From Streptomyces avidinii (GTDB lineage Bacteria; Actinomycetota; Actinomycetes; Streptomycetales; Streptomycetaceae), in the NCBI RefSeq assembly GCF_014650695.1, contig NZ_BMVL01000008.1, forward strand, positions 208,633-268,344: a DNA stretch of 59,712 bases, given 5' to 3'. The notes beneath the pieces were generated by a model that saw nothing but the letters and a program-made list of their open reading frames with translations, had not been told where the DNA came from and made no database searches. The translations under genes were made by a program, and so were the position numbers. Positions within the stretch are counted from its first letter, which is position 1. Each line of letters starts with the position of its first letter. Shown piece after piece: positions 7,003 to 16,204 of this stretch.

Positions 7003-8565
7003 TCAGCCGGCCGGGACCTTCTCGGGGGTCCGGCCCGCGTGCTCGGAGCCGCCCTCGCGCTGCTCCATCGGGAGCGCCCGGCGCGGCAGGACGAACATCA
7101 CCGCGAAGATCACGACGAGTACGGCCACGACCCACCACAGTGCGCCGCGGAAGGCCTCCACGTAGGGCGGGCCGAAGACCATGTCGTCGTCGATCAGGCC
7201 GAAGAAGACGACGGAGGTCAGGGCCAGGCCCAGGGCGTTGCCCATCTGGCCGGTGGTGTTGATCAGACCCGAGGCGGATCCGGCGTGCTCGCGCGGCACC
7301 TCGGAGAGCACGGTGTCGTTCAGCGGGGCCACGATCAGGCCCATGCCGACGCCCATGACGACCAGCGGGGCGGCCATCTGCCAGGAAGCGATCTCCATGC
7401 CGTAGTGCTGCGACTCCCAGATGTAGAGGAGCAGCCCGGCGCCCATGATCAGCGCGCCGGCCTGGAGCACCTTGCGGCCGAAGCGGGGCACGAGCTTCTC
7501 GACCGAGAGGCCCGCGGCGACCGAGACGGCGATGGAGAACGGGATGCCGGTGAGACCGGCGCGCAGCACGCTCCAGCCGAGCCCCATCTGCATGTACATC
7601 GTCCAGACCAGGAAGAAGATGCCGGTGGCGATGCCGAAGGTCAGCTGGACGGCGATGCCTCCGGCGAAGCTCTTGACCTTGAAGAGGGAGAGCTCGACGA
7701 GCGGGGAGCCGTCCTTCTTGATCTTGTACTTCTCGTACGCGATGAAGGCGGCGAAGACGAACGGCGCGGCGATCATGCAGCCGAAGCCCCAGAGCGGCCA
7801 GTCGTTCTCGTGGCCGTGGGTCAGCGGGAAGATCAGCAGGACCAGGGCGAGGGTGGCGAGGACGACGCCGACCAGGTCCAGGCGCAGCGCCTGCGGGGCC
7901 TTGGACTCGGCGATGAACTTGCGGCCCAGGATCACGCCCATGATGCCGACGGGCAGGTTGATCAGGAAGATCGGGCGCCAGCCGAGACCGAAGAGGTCCC
8001 ACTCGATGAGCAGCGCGCCGAGCAGCGGGCCCGAGACGGCCGCGAGGCCCACGATCGCGCCGAACATGCCGAAGACCTTGCCGCGCTCCTGCGGCGGGAA
8101 GGTGACGTGGATGATCGCCAGGACCTGCGGAACCATCAGGGCGGCCATACCGCCCTGGAGGAGGCGGGCGACGACGAGCACGTCCGGGGTCGACGCGATG
8201 CCGCAGAGCAGCGAGGCCGCGGTGAACCCGGCGATGCCGATGAGGAAGATGCGCTTGCGGCCGTAGATGTCACCGAGACGACCGCCGGTGATCAGGCCGG
8301 CGGCGAAGGCGAGCGCATAGCCCGCGGTGATCCACTGGATCGCGCTGGTGGAGGCGCCGAAGTCCTCGCGCATGGTGCGGATGGCTATGTTGACGATCGT
8401 GACGTCGACCAGGTCCATGAAGGCCGCGGTCATCACGATGGCGAGCGCCAGCCAGCGGCGGCGGTCGGCGGTCGAGCTGGGTGCGTCGTGGGCTACGTCG
8501 TTCCGCTCTTCTTGTGTGGGCCCGTTCTCTCTTTCGGGCGATGTCTTGGGCGTCTCGGTGCTCAT
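7003..8565 (-). CDS. DHA2-family MFS drug:proton antiporter
   Basis: Inner-membrane efflux pump of the EmrB/QacA (DHA2, 14-segment) subfamily, 520 residues. Family motifs visible: D-x-T-I-V-N-I-A in the first membrane segment (DVTIVNIA), G-x-L-x-D-x-x-G-R-K (GGRLGDIYGRKR) in the first cytoplasmic loop, and GPLLGALL in the fifth segment. The N-terminal 35 residues are hydrophilic. The substrate cannot be read from sequence. It diverges from a WYL regulator across 62 bases. A 19-bp palindrome ends only 8 bases before the ATG, and no Shine-Dalgarno sequence is visible, so the message may be leaderless or start very near the operator. Confidence 0.9.
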   Translation of the reverse strand: MSTETPKTSPERENGPTQEERNDVAHDAPSSTADRRRWLALAIVMTAAFMDLVDVTIVNIAIRTMREDFGASTSAIQWITAGYALAFAAGLITGGRLGDIYGRKRIFLIGIAGFTAASLLCGIASTPDVLVVARLLQGGMAALMVPQVLAIIHVTFPPQERGKVFGMFGAIVGLAAVSGPLLGALLIEWDLFGLGWRPIFLINLPVGIMGVILGRKFIAESKAPQALRLDLVGVVLATLALVLLIFPLTHGHENDWPLWGFGCMIAAPFVFAAFIAYEKYKIKKDGSPLVELSLFKVKSFAGGIAVQLTFGIATGIFFLVWTMYMQMGLGWSVLRAGLTGIPFSIAVSVAAGLSVEKLVPRFGRKVLQAGALIMGAGLLLYIWESQHYGMEIASWQMAAPLVVMGVGMGLIVAPLNDTVLSEVPREHAGSASGLINTTGQMGNALGLALTSVVFFGLIDDDMVFGPPYVEAFRGALWWVVAVLVVIFAVMFVLPRRALPMEQREGGSEHAGRTPEKVPAG

Positions 8566-8573
8566 GAGGAGAA

Positions 8574-8592
8574 ACCTAGACGGCGTCTAGGT
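8574..8592. promoter_or_regulatory. 19-bp palindromic operator between MFS and WYL genes
   Basis: ACCTAGAC-GGC-GTCTAGGT is a perfect 8-bp inverted repeat with a 3-base centre in the 62-base gap between the divergent MFS pump and WYL regulator. Its position next to both start codons suits a repressor site, presumably for the WYL protein. Confidence 0.65.
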
Positions 8593-8627
8593 CAGTCTGT
8601 GTCCTATTTCGCTGGCAGCCTTGATTC

Positions 8628-9581
8628 ATGACCGACACCCCCGCACGGCTGCTGTCCCTGCTGTCCCTCCTCCAGACCCCGCGCGAATGGCCGGGGAGCG
8701 AGCTGGCGCTGCGGCTGCGGGTGAGCGCCCGCACGATCCGGCGCGACATCGAGCGACTGCGGGAGCTCGGCTACCCGGTGGAGGCCACGCTGGGCGCCGA
8801 GGGCGGATACCGGCTGGTCGCGGGCGCGGCGATGCCGCCGCTGCTCCTCGACGACGAGGAGGCCGTGGCGATCGCGGTGGGGCTGCGGGCGGGGGCCGGG
8901 CATGCGATCGAGGGGGTCGAGGAGGCCTCCGTACGGGCCCTGGCGAAGCTGGAGCAGGTCCTGCCCTCGCGGCTGCGGCACCGGGTGAGCGCGCTCCAGT
9001 CGGCCACGATCGCCCTGACCCGGGGCGACGGCGCGAGCGTGGACCCGCGCACGCTGACGACGATGGCGGCCGCGGTGGCCGGGCCGGAGCGACTGCGGTT
9101 CGCGTACCGGGCGGGGAACGGCGCCGAGTCGCGCCGACTGGTGGAGCCGTACCGGCTGGTGAGCACCGGGAGCCGGTGGTACCTGGTCGCCTACGACCTG
9201 GAACGGGAGGACTGGCGGACCTTCCGGGTGGACCGGGTCGACGAGGCGTTCGCGACGGGCGCCCGGTTCGTACGGCGGAACCTGCCGATGGAGGCGGAGG
9301 AGTTCGTACGGCGGGGGCTGCGGGGCGGCGAGAAGCAGCCGTACCTGGTGGAGGTCAGCTTCGCGGCGGCCCCGGCGGAGCTGCCGGCCTGGCTGCGGGC
9401 GGTGGCCCTGCCGGGGGCGGACGGCGAGACCCCGGTGCGCTTCGAGAGCGCGGACGCGCCGGAGTGGACCGTGGCTCGCCTCGCCCTGACGGGCCTGCCC
9501 TTCACGGTGCGGGAGCCGGCTGCGCTGCGGACTGCGGCGGAGGCGCTGGCCGCGCGGCTGACCGGGGCAGCAGCGCCGTAG
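8628..9581 (+). CDS. YafY/PafC-type WYL-domain transcriptional regulator
   Basis: DNA-binding regulator of 317 residues. The N-terminal helix-turn-helix (about 6-60) has LALRLRVSARTIRRDIERLRELGYPVEA; the middle to C-terminal WYL domain (about 135-215) has RRLVEPYRLVSTGSRWYLVAYD and FRVDRVDEA; a WCX-like end follows. WYL domains bind nucleic acid or small ligands. It is divergent from a DHA2 efflux pump and most likely controls it through the shared palindrome. No clear ribosome-binding site precedes the ATG at 8628. Confidence 0.87.
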   Translation: MTDTPARLLSLLSLLQTPREWPGSELALRLRVSARTIRRDIERLRELGYPVEATLGAEGGYRLVAGAAMPPLLLDDEEAVAIAVGLRAGAGHAIEGVEEASVRALAKLEQVLPSRLRHRVSALQSATIALTRGDGASVDPRTLTTMAAAVAGPERLRFAYRAGNGAESRRLVEPYRLVSTGSRWYLVAYDLEREDWRTFRVDRVDEAFATGARFVRRNLPMEAEEFVRRGLRGGEKQPYLVEVSFAAAPAELPAWLRAVALPGADGETPVRFESADAPEWTVARLALTGLPFTVREPAALRTAAEALAARLTGAAAP

Positions 9582-9648
9582 AGCGGAGCTCCGCCCCGGT
9601 CCCCGCCGAGGAGGGGGGCTGCATCATGCCGGGCAGCCGGGCAGGAGA

Positions 9649-9686
9649 GAGCCCCGGCGCCTGGGGGGGGATAGGCACCGGGGCTC
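9649..9686. terminator. Bidirectional hairpin terminator
   Basis: GAGCCCCGGCGCCT pairs with AGGCACCGGGGCTC over 14 bp with one wobble and a 10-base loop between the WYL regulator (plus) and hrdD (minus). Confidence 0.72.
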
Positions 9687-9713
9687 GTTCAGGGGGCTTG
9701 GCCGCGGGCCGCT

Positions 9714-10691
9714 CTAGGCCACGGCGTCGAAGCCGGTGTCACGCGCCATCCGCTTCAGCTCCAGCAGTGCGTGCTTCTCGATCTGGCGGATCCGCTCGCG
9801 GGTCAGGCCGTGCTGCTTGCCGACCTCCGTGAGGGTCCGCTCGCGGCCGTCCTCGATGCCGTACCGCATCTTGATGATCGACGCCGTGCGCCGGTCGAGC
9901 TTGCCCAGCAGGTCCTCCAGCTCCTCGCTGCGCAGCAGGGAGAGCACGGACTGCTCGGGCGAGATCGCCGAGGTGTCCTCCAGGAGGTCACCGAACTGGG
10001 TGTCGCCGTCGTCGTCGACCGCCATGTTCAGGCTGACCGGGTCGCGCGCCCAGTCCAGTACGTCGCCCACGCGCTTCTCCGTCGAGTCCAGCTCGGCGGC
10101 GATCTCGGCGTGTTCCGGGTCGCGGCCGTTCTCGCGGTTGAATTCGCGCTGGATGCGGCGGATCCGGCCGAGCTCCTCGACCAGGTGGACGGGGAGGCGG
10201 ATGGTGCGGGACTGGTCCGCGATGGACCGGGTGATCGCCTGACGGATCCACCACGTGGCGTACGTGGAGAACTTGAAGCCCTTGGCGTAGTCGAACTTCT
10301 CGACCGCGCGGACCAGGCCGGCGTTGCCCTCCTGGATCAGGTCGAGCAGGGGCAGACCGCTGCGCGGATAGCGCCGGGCGACGGCCACCACGAGGCGGAG
10401 GTTGGAGCGGATGAAGACTTCCTTGGCGCGCTCGCCCTCGGCGGCCAGCACCTCCAGCTCCTCGCGGGCCGGGGTCTCCCCGTCCCGCTCTATCGCCCCG
10501 TCGAGGATCTGCTGGGCGTAGACGCCCGCCTCGATGATCTGGGACAGCTCCACTTCTTTGGCCGCGTCGAGCAGCGGGGTGCGCGCGATCTCGTCCAGGT
10601 ACATGCCGACCAGGTCGCGGTCTGCGATCTCCCCGCCCACAGCGCGTGCGCTGCTCGTGGACTGACGACGGGCGACGGCGCGGGTTGCCAT
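9714..10691 (-). CDS. hrdD: Group 2 RNA polymerase sigma factor HrdD
   Basis: Sigma-70 family, group 2, 325 residues, close to the size of HrdD. The N-terminus MATRAVARRQS and the run GGEIADRDLVGMYLDEIART match my recollection of HrdD rather than HrdA, HrdB or HrdC. Region 1.2 lies near 25-60. Region 2 contains QEGNAGLVRAVEKFDYAKGF and STYATWWIRQAITR. Region 3 follows. Region 4.2 has LTEVGKQHGLTRERIRQIEK near the C-terminus. HrdD is dispensable in S. coelicolor and is made under thiol and envelope stress. An exact sigma-R type promoter lies upstream. Confidence 0.9.
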   Translation of the reverse strand: MATRAVARRQSTSSARAVGGEIADRDLVGMYLDEIARTPLLDAAKEVELSQIIEAGVYAQQILDGAIERDGETPAREELEVLAAEGERAKEVFIRSNLRLVVAVARRYPRSGLPLLDLIQEGNAGLVRAVEKFDYAKGFKFSTYATWWIRQAITRSIADQSRTIRLPVHLVEELGRIRRIQREFNRENGRDPEHAEIAAELDSTEKRVGDVLDWARDPVSLNMAVDDDGDTQFGDLLEDTSAISPEQSVLSLLRSEELEDLLGKLDRRTASIIKMRYGIEDGRERTLTEVGKQHGLTRERIRQIEKHALLELKRMARDTGFDAVA

Positions 10692-11186
10692 GCGTGCTCC
10701 CTTGCGAAGTGTTCGGTCGCGGTGCGGCTGGTGGACGCCTCCGGGACGGCTGCCAACCGGTCCGGAACGTCACGGACACTCTCCCGAGTGCCCGCTTCCG
10801 AAGGAAACAACGACTGGAATCGGGACAGAATTCCCACGCTGCTCCCTCTTTCTCGAGATCTTGCAGTATCCTGCCCCGCCCGCGCCGCGTCCGCGACGGA
10901 GCCGGAATACCACGAGAGCTCGAAGGAGCGCAGGTCAGGACCGGTGCGGAGGCGAATTCCGGAGGCGCATGTGGGCCTTTACCTCCACCACACCTCTGAG
11001 ACCGCCGTCACCATTGACACGACCCCGTTCACCCCGGAAGAGCGCCGATCCCGGCCGCACTCCACCCCTGAAGACGGCCTTCACGGGCTCCCGGTTGCCT
11101 GGACTGACGATCGAACGCCTGAATAGCCCACAAGAGCCGCATTCCGGGCGAAAGGGTCCACCGCTCGCCGGGACCGGACGGGAGGG
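10692..11186 (-). other. Non-coding gap upstream of hrdD
   Basis: A 495-base stretch between the dioxygenase stop and the hrdD start. The open frames here have no credible protein signal. It holds the sigma-R type hrdD promoter near 10809-10835. I saw no clear terminator hairpin and no sigma-E type GGAAC element on the minus strand. Confidence 0.6.
10809..10835 (-). promoter_or_regulatory. Sigma-R type promoter of hrdD
   Basis: Reading the minus strand, GGGAAT (10835-10830), exactly 18 bases, then GTT (10811-10809) matches the established sigma-R consensus GGGAAT-N18-GTT at every fixed position. It would start transcription about 110 bases before the hrdD ATG. hrdD of S. coelicolor is a known sigma-R target, so the site is expected. 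Confidence 0.85.
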
Positions 11187-11957
11187 CTAGCCGAACTGGA
11201 GGGAGCGCTTCGAGAGGCCCATCCAGAAGCCGTCCACCGGGGTGCGGGCAGCCGTCAGGTCGGATGCGGCCGCGCCGAGGGTGACGAAGAGCGGGGCGAA
11301 GTGCTCCGTGCGGGGGTGGGCCAGGCGGCCCGCCGGGGACTTGTTCTCGAAGTCCAGCAGGGCGTCCAGATCGGACGCCGCCAGGGCCTCGCGCCCCCAC
11401 GCGTCGAACTCCGCCGACCAGGCGGGGACGCCCGGGCCCGTGTGGCGCAGGGCGGCCAGGTTGTGCGTGAAGAAGCCGCTGCCGACGATCAGTACGCCCT
11501 CGTCGCGCAGCGGGGCCAGCTTGCGGCCGAGGTCCATCAGCCGGGCCGGGTCCAGGGTGGGCAGGGAGATCTGCAGGACCGGGATGTCGGCCTCCGGGTA
11601 CATCTCCACCAGGGGGACGTACGCCCCGTGGTCCAGGCCGCGGTCGGGGATGTCCTGGACGGGAGTACCGGGGGCCCGCAGCAGTTTGCGGACCGAGGCG
11701 GCCAGCTCCGGGGCGCCGGGGGCGTCGTAGCGGACCCGGTAGTAGTGCTCCGGGAAGCCCCAGAAGTCGTACACGAGCGGGACGCGCTCCGTGGCGCCGA
11801 GGGCGAGCGGGGCCTCCTCCCAGTGGGCGGAGACCATGAGGATCGCCCGGGGGCGGGGCAGACCGGCGGACCAGTCGGCGAGCTCGCCGGGCCAGATCGG
11901 GTCGTCGGCCAGCGGGGGTGCGCCGTGGCTCAGGTACAGGGCCGGTATGCGGGTCAC
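11187..11957 (-). CDS. DODA-type extradiol ring-cleavage dioxygenase family protein
   Basis: Cytoplasmic 256-residue member of the LigB/DODA class (4,5-DOPA dioxygenase, YgiD group), which opens catechol-type rings using a non-haem metal. Metal-ligand and catalytic histidines are visible in SHGAPPL (near the N-terminus), SAHWEE, GLDHGAYVPL and FFTHNLAAL. The start is GTG 11957 with GGAGGAG nine bases upstream; the frame extends to 12047 but would run through the palindrome. Proteins of this group often answer quinone or catechol stress, which fits a nearby operator-like palindrome and drug pump. The natural substrate is unknown. Confidence 0.85.
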   Translation of the reverse strand: MTRIPALYLSHGAPPLADDPIWPGELADWSAGLPRPRAILMVSAHWEEAPLALGATERVPLVYDFWGFPEHYYRVRYDAPGAPELAASVRKLLRAPGTPVQDIPDRGLDHGAYVPLVEMYPEADIPVLQISLPTLDPARLMDLGRKLAPLRDEGVLIVGSGFFTHNLAALRHTGPGVPAWSAEFDAWGREALAASDLDALLDFENKSPAGRLAHPRTEHFAPLFVTLGAAASDLTAARTPVDGFWMGLSKRSLQFG

Positions 11958-12003
11958 CGGGGCGCTCCTCCGCTTGGTTGAAATACGTAGTGAAAACAGA
12001 CTA

Positions 12004-12037
12004 ACCCCATCTCGTTCAAATTTGAACGAGATGGGGT
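12004..12037. promoter_or_regulatory. 34-bp perfect palindrome upstream of dioxygenase gene
   Basis: ACCCCATCTCGTTCAAA is followed directly by its exact complement with no spacer, centred between 12020 and 12021. The AT-rich core (GTTCAAATTTGAAC) contrasts with the surrounding GC-rich DNA and suits a MarR-type operator better than a terminator. It lies 47 bases upstream of the GTG of the dioxygenase and 33 bases past the stop of the MFS gene. No MarR gene is adjacent. A terminator for the MFS gene is the alternative. Confidence 0.6.
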
Positions 12038-12069
12038 CGTCAGTCATTCCGAAGGGCCCTCGGCCCCGA

Positions 12070-13602
12070 TCAGTGAGCGATCACCGGAACCTTGAGCTCG
12101 GCGTCCTCCGCGGAACCGGAGGCAACCGGGCCGCCCGCACCCGGACGGCCGGTGTTGATCAGCGCCAGGGCGATGGCCGCGCTGGCGGCGAGGATGCCGA
12201 CCGCCCACCAGATGGCGGAGGCGTACCCCTCGACCATGGCCTGCGCCTGGATCAGCTGCCCGGCCGGGCCGCCCGCCGCGGCCTCGGCCGCGTGGTCGGT
12301 CAGGTAGGCGGTGGTCGCCGAGGCGGCGATGGTGTTGAGCAGCGCGGTGCCGATGGCGCCGCCGACCTGCTGCGAGGTGTTGACCATGGCGGAGGCGACA
12401 CCGGCGTCGGCCGGGTTCACCCCGTGCGTGGCCAGGGACATCGCCGGCATGAACGCCGTACCCATGCCGAGGCCGAGCAGCAGCTGCGCCGGCAGGATCA
12501 GCGCCGGGTAGGAGGATCCGACCTCCAGCTGGGTCAGCAGCAGCATGCCGAGGGCGGCGACCAGGAAGCCGGGGCCCATCAGCAGGCGCGGCGGGACCCG
12601 GGTCATCAGGCGGGCGCCGATCTGGGTGGAGCCCGTGATCATGCCCACGATCATCGGCATGAAGGCGAAGCCGGTCTTGACGGGCGAGAAGCCCTTCACG
12701 ACCTGCAGGTAGTAGGTGAGGAAGAGGAACAGGCCGAACATCGAGATGACGGCGAGGCCGAGCGAGAGGTAGACACCGCCGCGGTTGCGCTCCAGCAGGA
12801 CGCGCAGCGGCAGCAGCGGGGACTTCACCTTGGACTCGACGAGGACGAAGGCGGCCAGCAGCAGCGCCGAGGCGACGAACATCGTGATCGTCAGGACGTC
12901 CGACCAGCCGGCGGACTCGGCGCGGGTGAAGCCGTACACGAGGGCGACGAGACCGCTGGTGGACAGGACCACGCCCGGGATGTCGAGCGGCGCCCGGTTG
13001 CGGGAGCCGGCGGGCTCACGGATGACCATCCAGGCACCCACGGCCGCGACGATCGCGAAGGGGATGTTGACGAAGAAGGTCCAGCGCCAGTTGAGGTACT
13101 CGGTCAGGAAGCCGCCGAGGATCAGGCCGACGGCGCCGCCGCCGCCCGCGATGGCTCCGTAGATGCCGAAGGCCTTGGCGCGCTCCTTGGCGTCGGTGAA
13201 CATGACCGCGAGCAGCGACAGGGCCGCCGGCGCGAGCAGTGCGCCGAAGGCTCCCTGGAGGGCGCGGGCGCCGAGCATCATGGCCTCGCCGTTCGCGGCG
13301 CCGCCGAGCGCGGAGGCCAGGGCGAAGCCGATGAGTCCGACGACGAAGGCGTTCTTACGGCCCCACTTGTCGGCGATGCGGCCGCCGAAGAGGAGCAGTC
13401 CGCCGAAGGCCAGCGCGTACGCGGTGATGACCCACTGGCGGTTGCCGTCCGAGATGCCGAGGTCGGTCTGGGCGGAGGGGAGCGCGATGTTCACGATGGT
13501 CGCGTCGAGGACGACCATCAGCTGGGCCAGGGCTATGAAGACGAGTGCCTTCCAGCGGCTGGGATCGGCAGCCGGCGCGAGGCTCGCGGCTGTTTTTGAC
13601 AT
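12070..13602 (-). CDS. DHA2-family MFS drug transporter
   Basis: Second 14-segment DHA2 efflux pump, about 510 residues from the ATG at 13602 (MSKTAASL). Motifs: LDATIVNIALP in segment 1, GGRIADKWGRKN in the first cytoplasmic loop, GAIAGGGGAVGLILGG (motif C, antiporter signature) in segment 5. It follows a TetR gene in the same direction after 62 bases and is probably its target. The alternative start GTG at 13614 is possible; GAAGTGG lies eight bases before the chosen ATG. Substrate not readable. Confidence 0.9.
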   Translation of the reverse strand: MSKTAASLAPAADPSRWKALVFIALAQLMVVLDATIVNIALPSAQTDLGISDGNRQWVITAYALAFGGLLLFGGRIADKWGRKNAFVVGLIGFALASALGGAANGEAMMLGARALQGAFGALLAPAALSLLAVMFTDAKERAKAFGIYGAIAGGGGAVGLILGGFLTEYLNWRWTFFVNIPFAIVAAVGAWMVIREPAGSRNRAPLDIPGVVLSTSGLVALVYGFTRAESAGWSDVLTITMFVASALLLAAFVLVESKVKSPLLPLRVLLERNRGGVYLSLGLAVISMFGLFLFLTYYLQVVKGFSPVKTGFAFMPMIVGMITGSTQIGARLMTRVPPRLLMGPGFLVAALGMLLLTQLEVGSSYPALILPAQLLLGLGMGTAFMPAMSLATHGVNPADAGVASAMVNTSQQVGGAIGTALLNTIAASATTAYLTDHAAEAAAGGPAGQLIQAQAMVEGYASAIWWAVGILAASAAIALALINTGRPGAGGPVASGSAEDAELKVPVIAH

Positions 13603-13664
13603 GGAGGTACCCACTTCACTGTGCGGAATGACTGAAAAAGACTAGTTCTTGAGCTTTGTGCGAG

Positions 13665-14432
<768 letters not shown>

Positions 14433-14499
14433 CGCGGTGCCTCCCTGGTGCGGACTCGTGGACTCGTGGTGCATGTGGTGCGTGCAGTGCGACCGCCCC

Positions 14500-14522
14500 A
14501 AACGGGGAGCCACTCCCCGCTT
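14500..14522. promoter_or_regulatory. TetR operator copy 1 (proposed)
   Basis: AAACGGGGA-N5-TCCCCGCTT, near-perfect 9-bp inverted repeat with a 5-base centre. It is 67 bases upstream of the TetR start and shares its design with a second copy centred 39 bases away. Confidence 0.65.
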
Positions 14523-14538
14523 GGCGGGACTCACGTAC

Positions 14539-14561
14539 AAACGGGGATCCGGTCCCCGGTT
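14539..14561. promoter_or_regulatory. TetR operator copy 2 (proposed)
   Basis: AAACGGGGA-N5-TCCCCGGTT, the same arms and spacing as the copy at 14500-14522. It lies in the gap between the TetR gene (minus) and the M6-like protease gene (plus). Two copies of one palindrome in one promoter region strongly suggest a repressor site. Confidence 0.68.
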
Positions 14562-14706
14562 ATTTCACTCCTCGGCGTGACCTGGGTCACCACCCCGTCC
14601 ACGTTCGGCCTCTCCCGACGCGCGGGCGCGGCGCGCCCGGCGGAGGGTGATCGAACAGAGCGCAGACCGGGCAGGGCCGGCTGCCGCGGACCCGAAGGCG
14701 ATCTCC

Positions 14707-15984
14707 ATGCCGCAGACCCGCCAGCGGATACGCAGACCACGCCGCACCAGCGCGTACATCGGCCTGACCGCGCTGGCCCTCGGTGTCACGACGACCGCGA
14801 GCACCGGCATATCCAGCCGCGGGCATTCGGCGGCCGGAGCGGTGGCGACGACCGTGGAATCGGCTCTCGCGCCCTGTCGGATCGCGGGCACCATGGGGGT
14901 GCAGATGTCCGAGGGCATGCCGACCCCTCCCGGGTACGCGCGCTCGACCGGCGAGGTCCGGGCCCTGAACCTGATGGTCGACTTCCCCGACGCCAAGGGC
15001 GAGGGCACGGCGGCGGACCGGATGGCCGAGTTCTTCCCGCAGACGGCCGAGTGGTTCCGCACCAGCTCCTACGGCCGGCTGGCCTACCGGGCCGAGGCGC
15101 CGATAAGGGACTGGTTGCGGATGCCGATGCCCTTCGCGGCGTACGGGATCGAGCGCGGGTCCGCGTACGAGCCCGGCTACCGGCAGCTCGTCGAGCACAT
15201 CGCGAAGGCCGCCGACCCCGAGGTGGACTTCAGCCGGTACGACCTGATCAACATCCTGGTCACGCCGAACGCCGGGCCGTCCGCCCTGGACACCGTCCTG
15301 TCGGTGACCTTCTCGGGCAACGGCGAGGCACCGGTCGCCGACGGGGTGCCGCTGGCCAACACGTCCTTCGTCTACAGCCGGCAGGACGACGGCTCCGGCA
15401 CCTACCGGGAAACCGGCTACCGGGTGCTCCCGCACGAGAACGGGCACGTCTTCGGACTGCCCGACCTCTACACCTCCGACGGCGGGAGCACGGTCGGGCA
15501 CTGGGACATCATGAGCGAGGACTGGGGCGCCAACAACGACCTGATGGGCTGGCACAAGTGGAAGCTGGGCTGGCTGGACAGCACGCAGATCAGCTGCGCG
15601 TCCAAGTCGGGCACCAGCGACCACACCCTCTCCCCGCTGGGGGTGCGGGGCGGCACCAAGATGGCCTTCGTACCGCTGTCGGAGAGCGCCGGGTACGCGG
15701 TGGAGGTGCGGACCCGGGCCGGCAACGACGAGGCCGTCTGCAAGCCCGGCGTCCTCATCTACAAGGTGGACTCCGACGTGGACACCGGGCAGGGCCCGAT
15801 CACCGTGTCGGACAGCGCGAACGCGAGCGGCGGCTGCACCCGGCGGCCCAACGTCCACGCGGAACTCTCGGACGCGCCGTTCCGGCCGGGCGAGACGTTC
15901 ACCGACGAGAAGGCGGGCATCAGCGTCTCCGTGGTCGGCGAACTGCGCAACGGCAGCTACCAGGTCCGCATCATCCGGCCGTGA
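14707..15984 (+). CDS. M6-like secreted zinc metalloprotease
   Basis: Secreted protein of 425 residues with an Arg-rich N-terminus and hydrophobic signal segment (about 15-35). The zinc-binding motif HENGH is at 243-247 with the downstream acidic ligand region GLPDLY, as in M6 (immune inhibitor A-like) peptidases. The Glu in HEXXH is kept. Further family features are WDIMS with the Met-turn near 270 and GWHKWKLGWL. The start is ATG 14707 with GAAGG upstream; a GTG at 14647 is in frame but GGAGG touches it without spacing. A very strong hairpin follows the stop. It is divergent from the TetR gene. Confidence 0.85.
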   Translation: MPQTRQRIRRPRRTSAYIGLTALALGVTTTASTGISSRGHSAAGAVATTVESALAPCRIAGTMGVQMSEGMPTPPGYARSTGEVRALNLMVDFPDAKGEGTAADRMAEFFPQTAEWFRTSSYGRLAYRAEAPIRDWLRMPMPFAAYGIERGSAYEPGYRQLVEHIAKAADPEVDFSRYDLINILVTPNAGPSALDTVLSVTFSGNGEAPVADGVPLANTSFVYSRQDDGSGTYRETGYRVLPHENGHVFGLPDLYTSDGGSTVGHWDIMSEDWGANNDLMGWHKWKLGWLDSTQISCASKSGTSDHTLSPLGVRGGTKMAFVPLSESAGYAVEVRTRAGNDEAVCKPGVLIYKVDSDVDTGQGPITVSDSANASGGCTRRPNVHAELSDAPFRPGETFTDEKAGISVSVVGELRNGSYQVRIIRP

Positions 15985-16015
15985 CCCCGGCGCCGGGGAA
16001 CGGACCCGTGCGCCG

Positions 16016-16077
16016 GGCCTGCGGACATGCCGGGGGCCCCCGCCTCGTGCGAGGGCCCACCGGCATGTCCGCAGGCC
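16016..16077 (+). terminator. Long-stem terminator after protease gene
   Basis: An exact 18-bp stem (GGCCTGCGGACATGCCGG) encloses 26 bases that contain a further GGGCCC pairing. It begins 31 bases past the protease stop codon. Confidence 0.75.
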
Positions 16078-16159
16078 GCCGGGGACGGGTCAGCGGTGGA
16101 CTACGCCTCCCACAGCCCGCTCACGGTGATGTTCGCCGAGGCGGCGAAAACGGCCGCCG

Positions 16160-16178
16160 CCGCGGGATCTCCCCGCGG
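16160..16178 (-). terminator. Hairpin downstream of thioesterase
   Basis: CCGCGGG-N5-CCCGCGG, a 7-bp stem 26 bases past the thioesterase stop on the minus strand; a GTTTT stretch follows. Probably the end of the KAS III/thioesterase transcript. Confidence 0.5.
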
Positions 16179-16204
16179 GGGAGGCCGTCGGCCGCCGCGC
16201 TCCG

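Noticed and set aside
10692..11186. Sigma-E type promoter for hrdD
   Set aside because: hrdD is known to have more than one promoter, but no GGAAC element was found on the minus strand here.
16101..16204. C-terminal-looking peptide ANITVSGLWEA on the minus strand downstream of the thioesterase
   Set aside because: The frame is a different phase from the thioesterase, has no start or ribosome-binding site of its own, and overlaps a hairpin.
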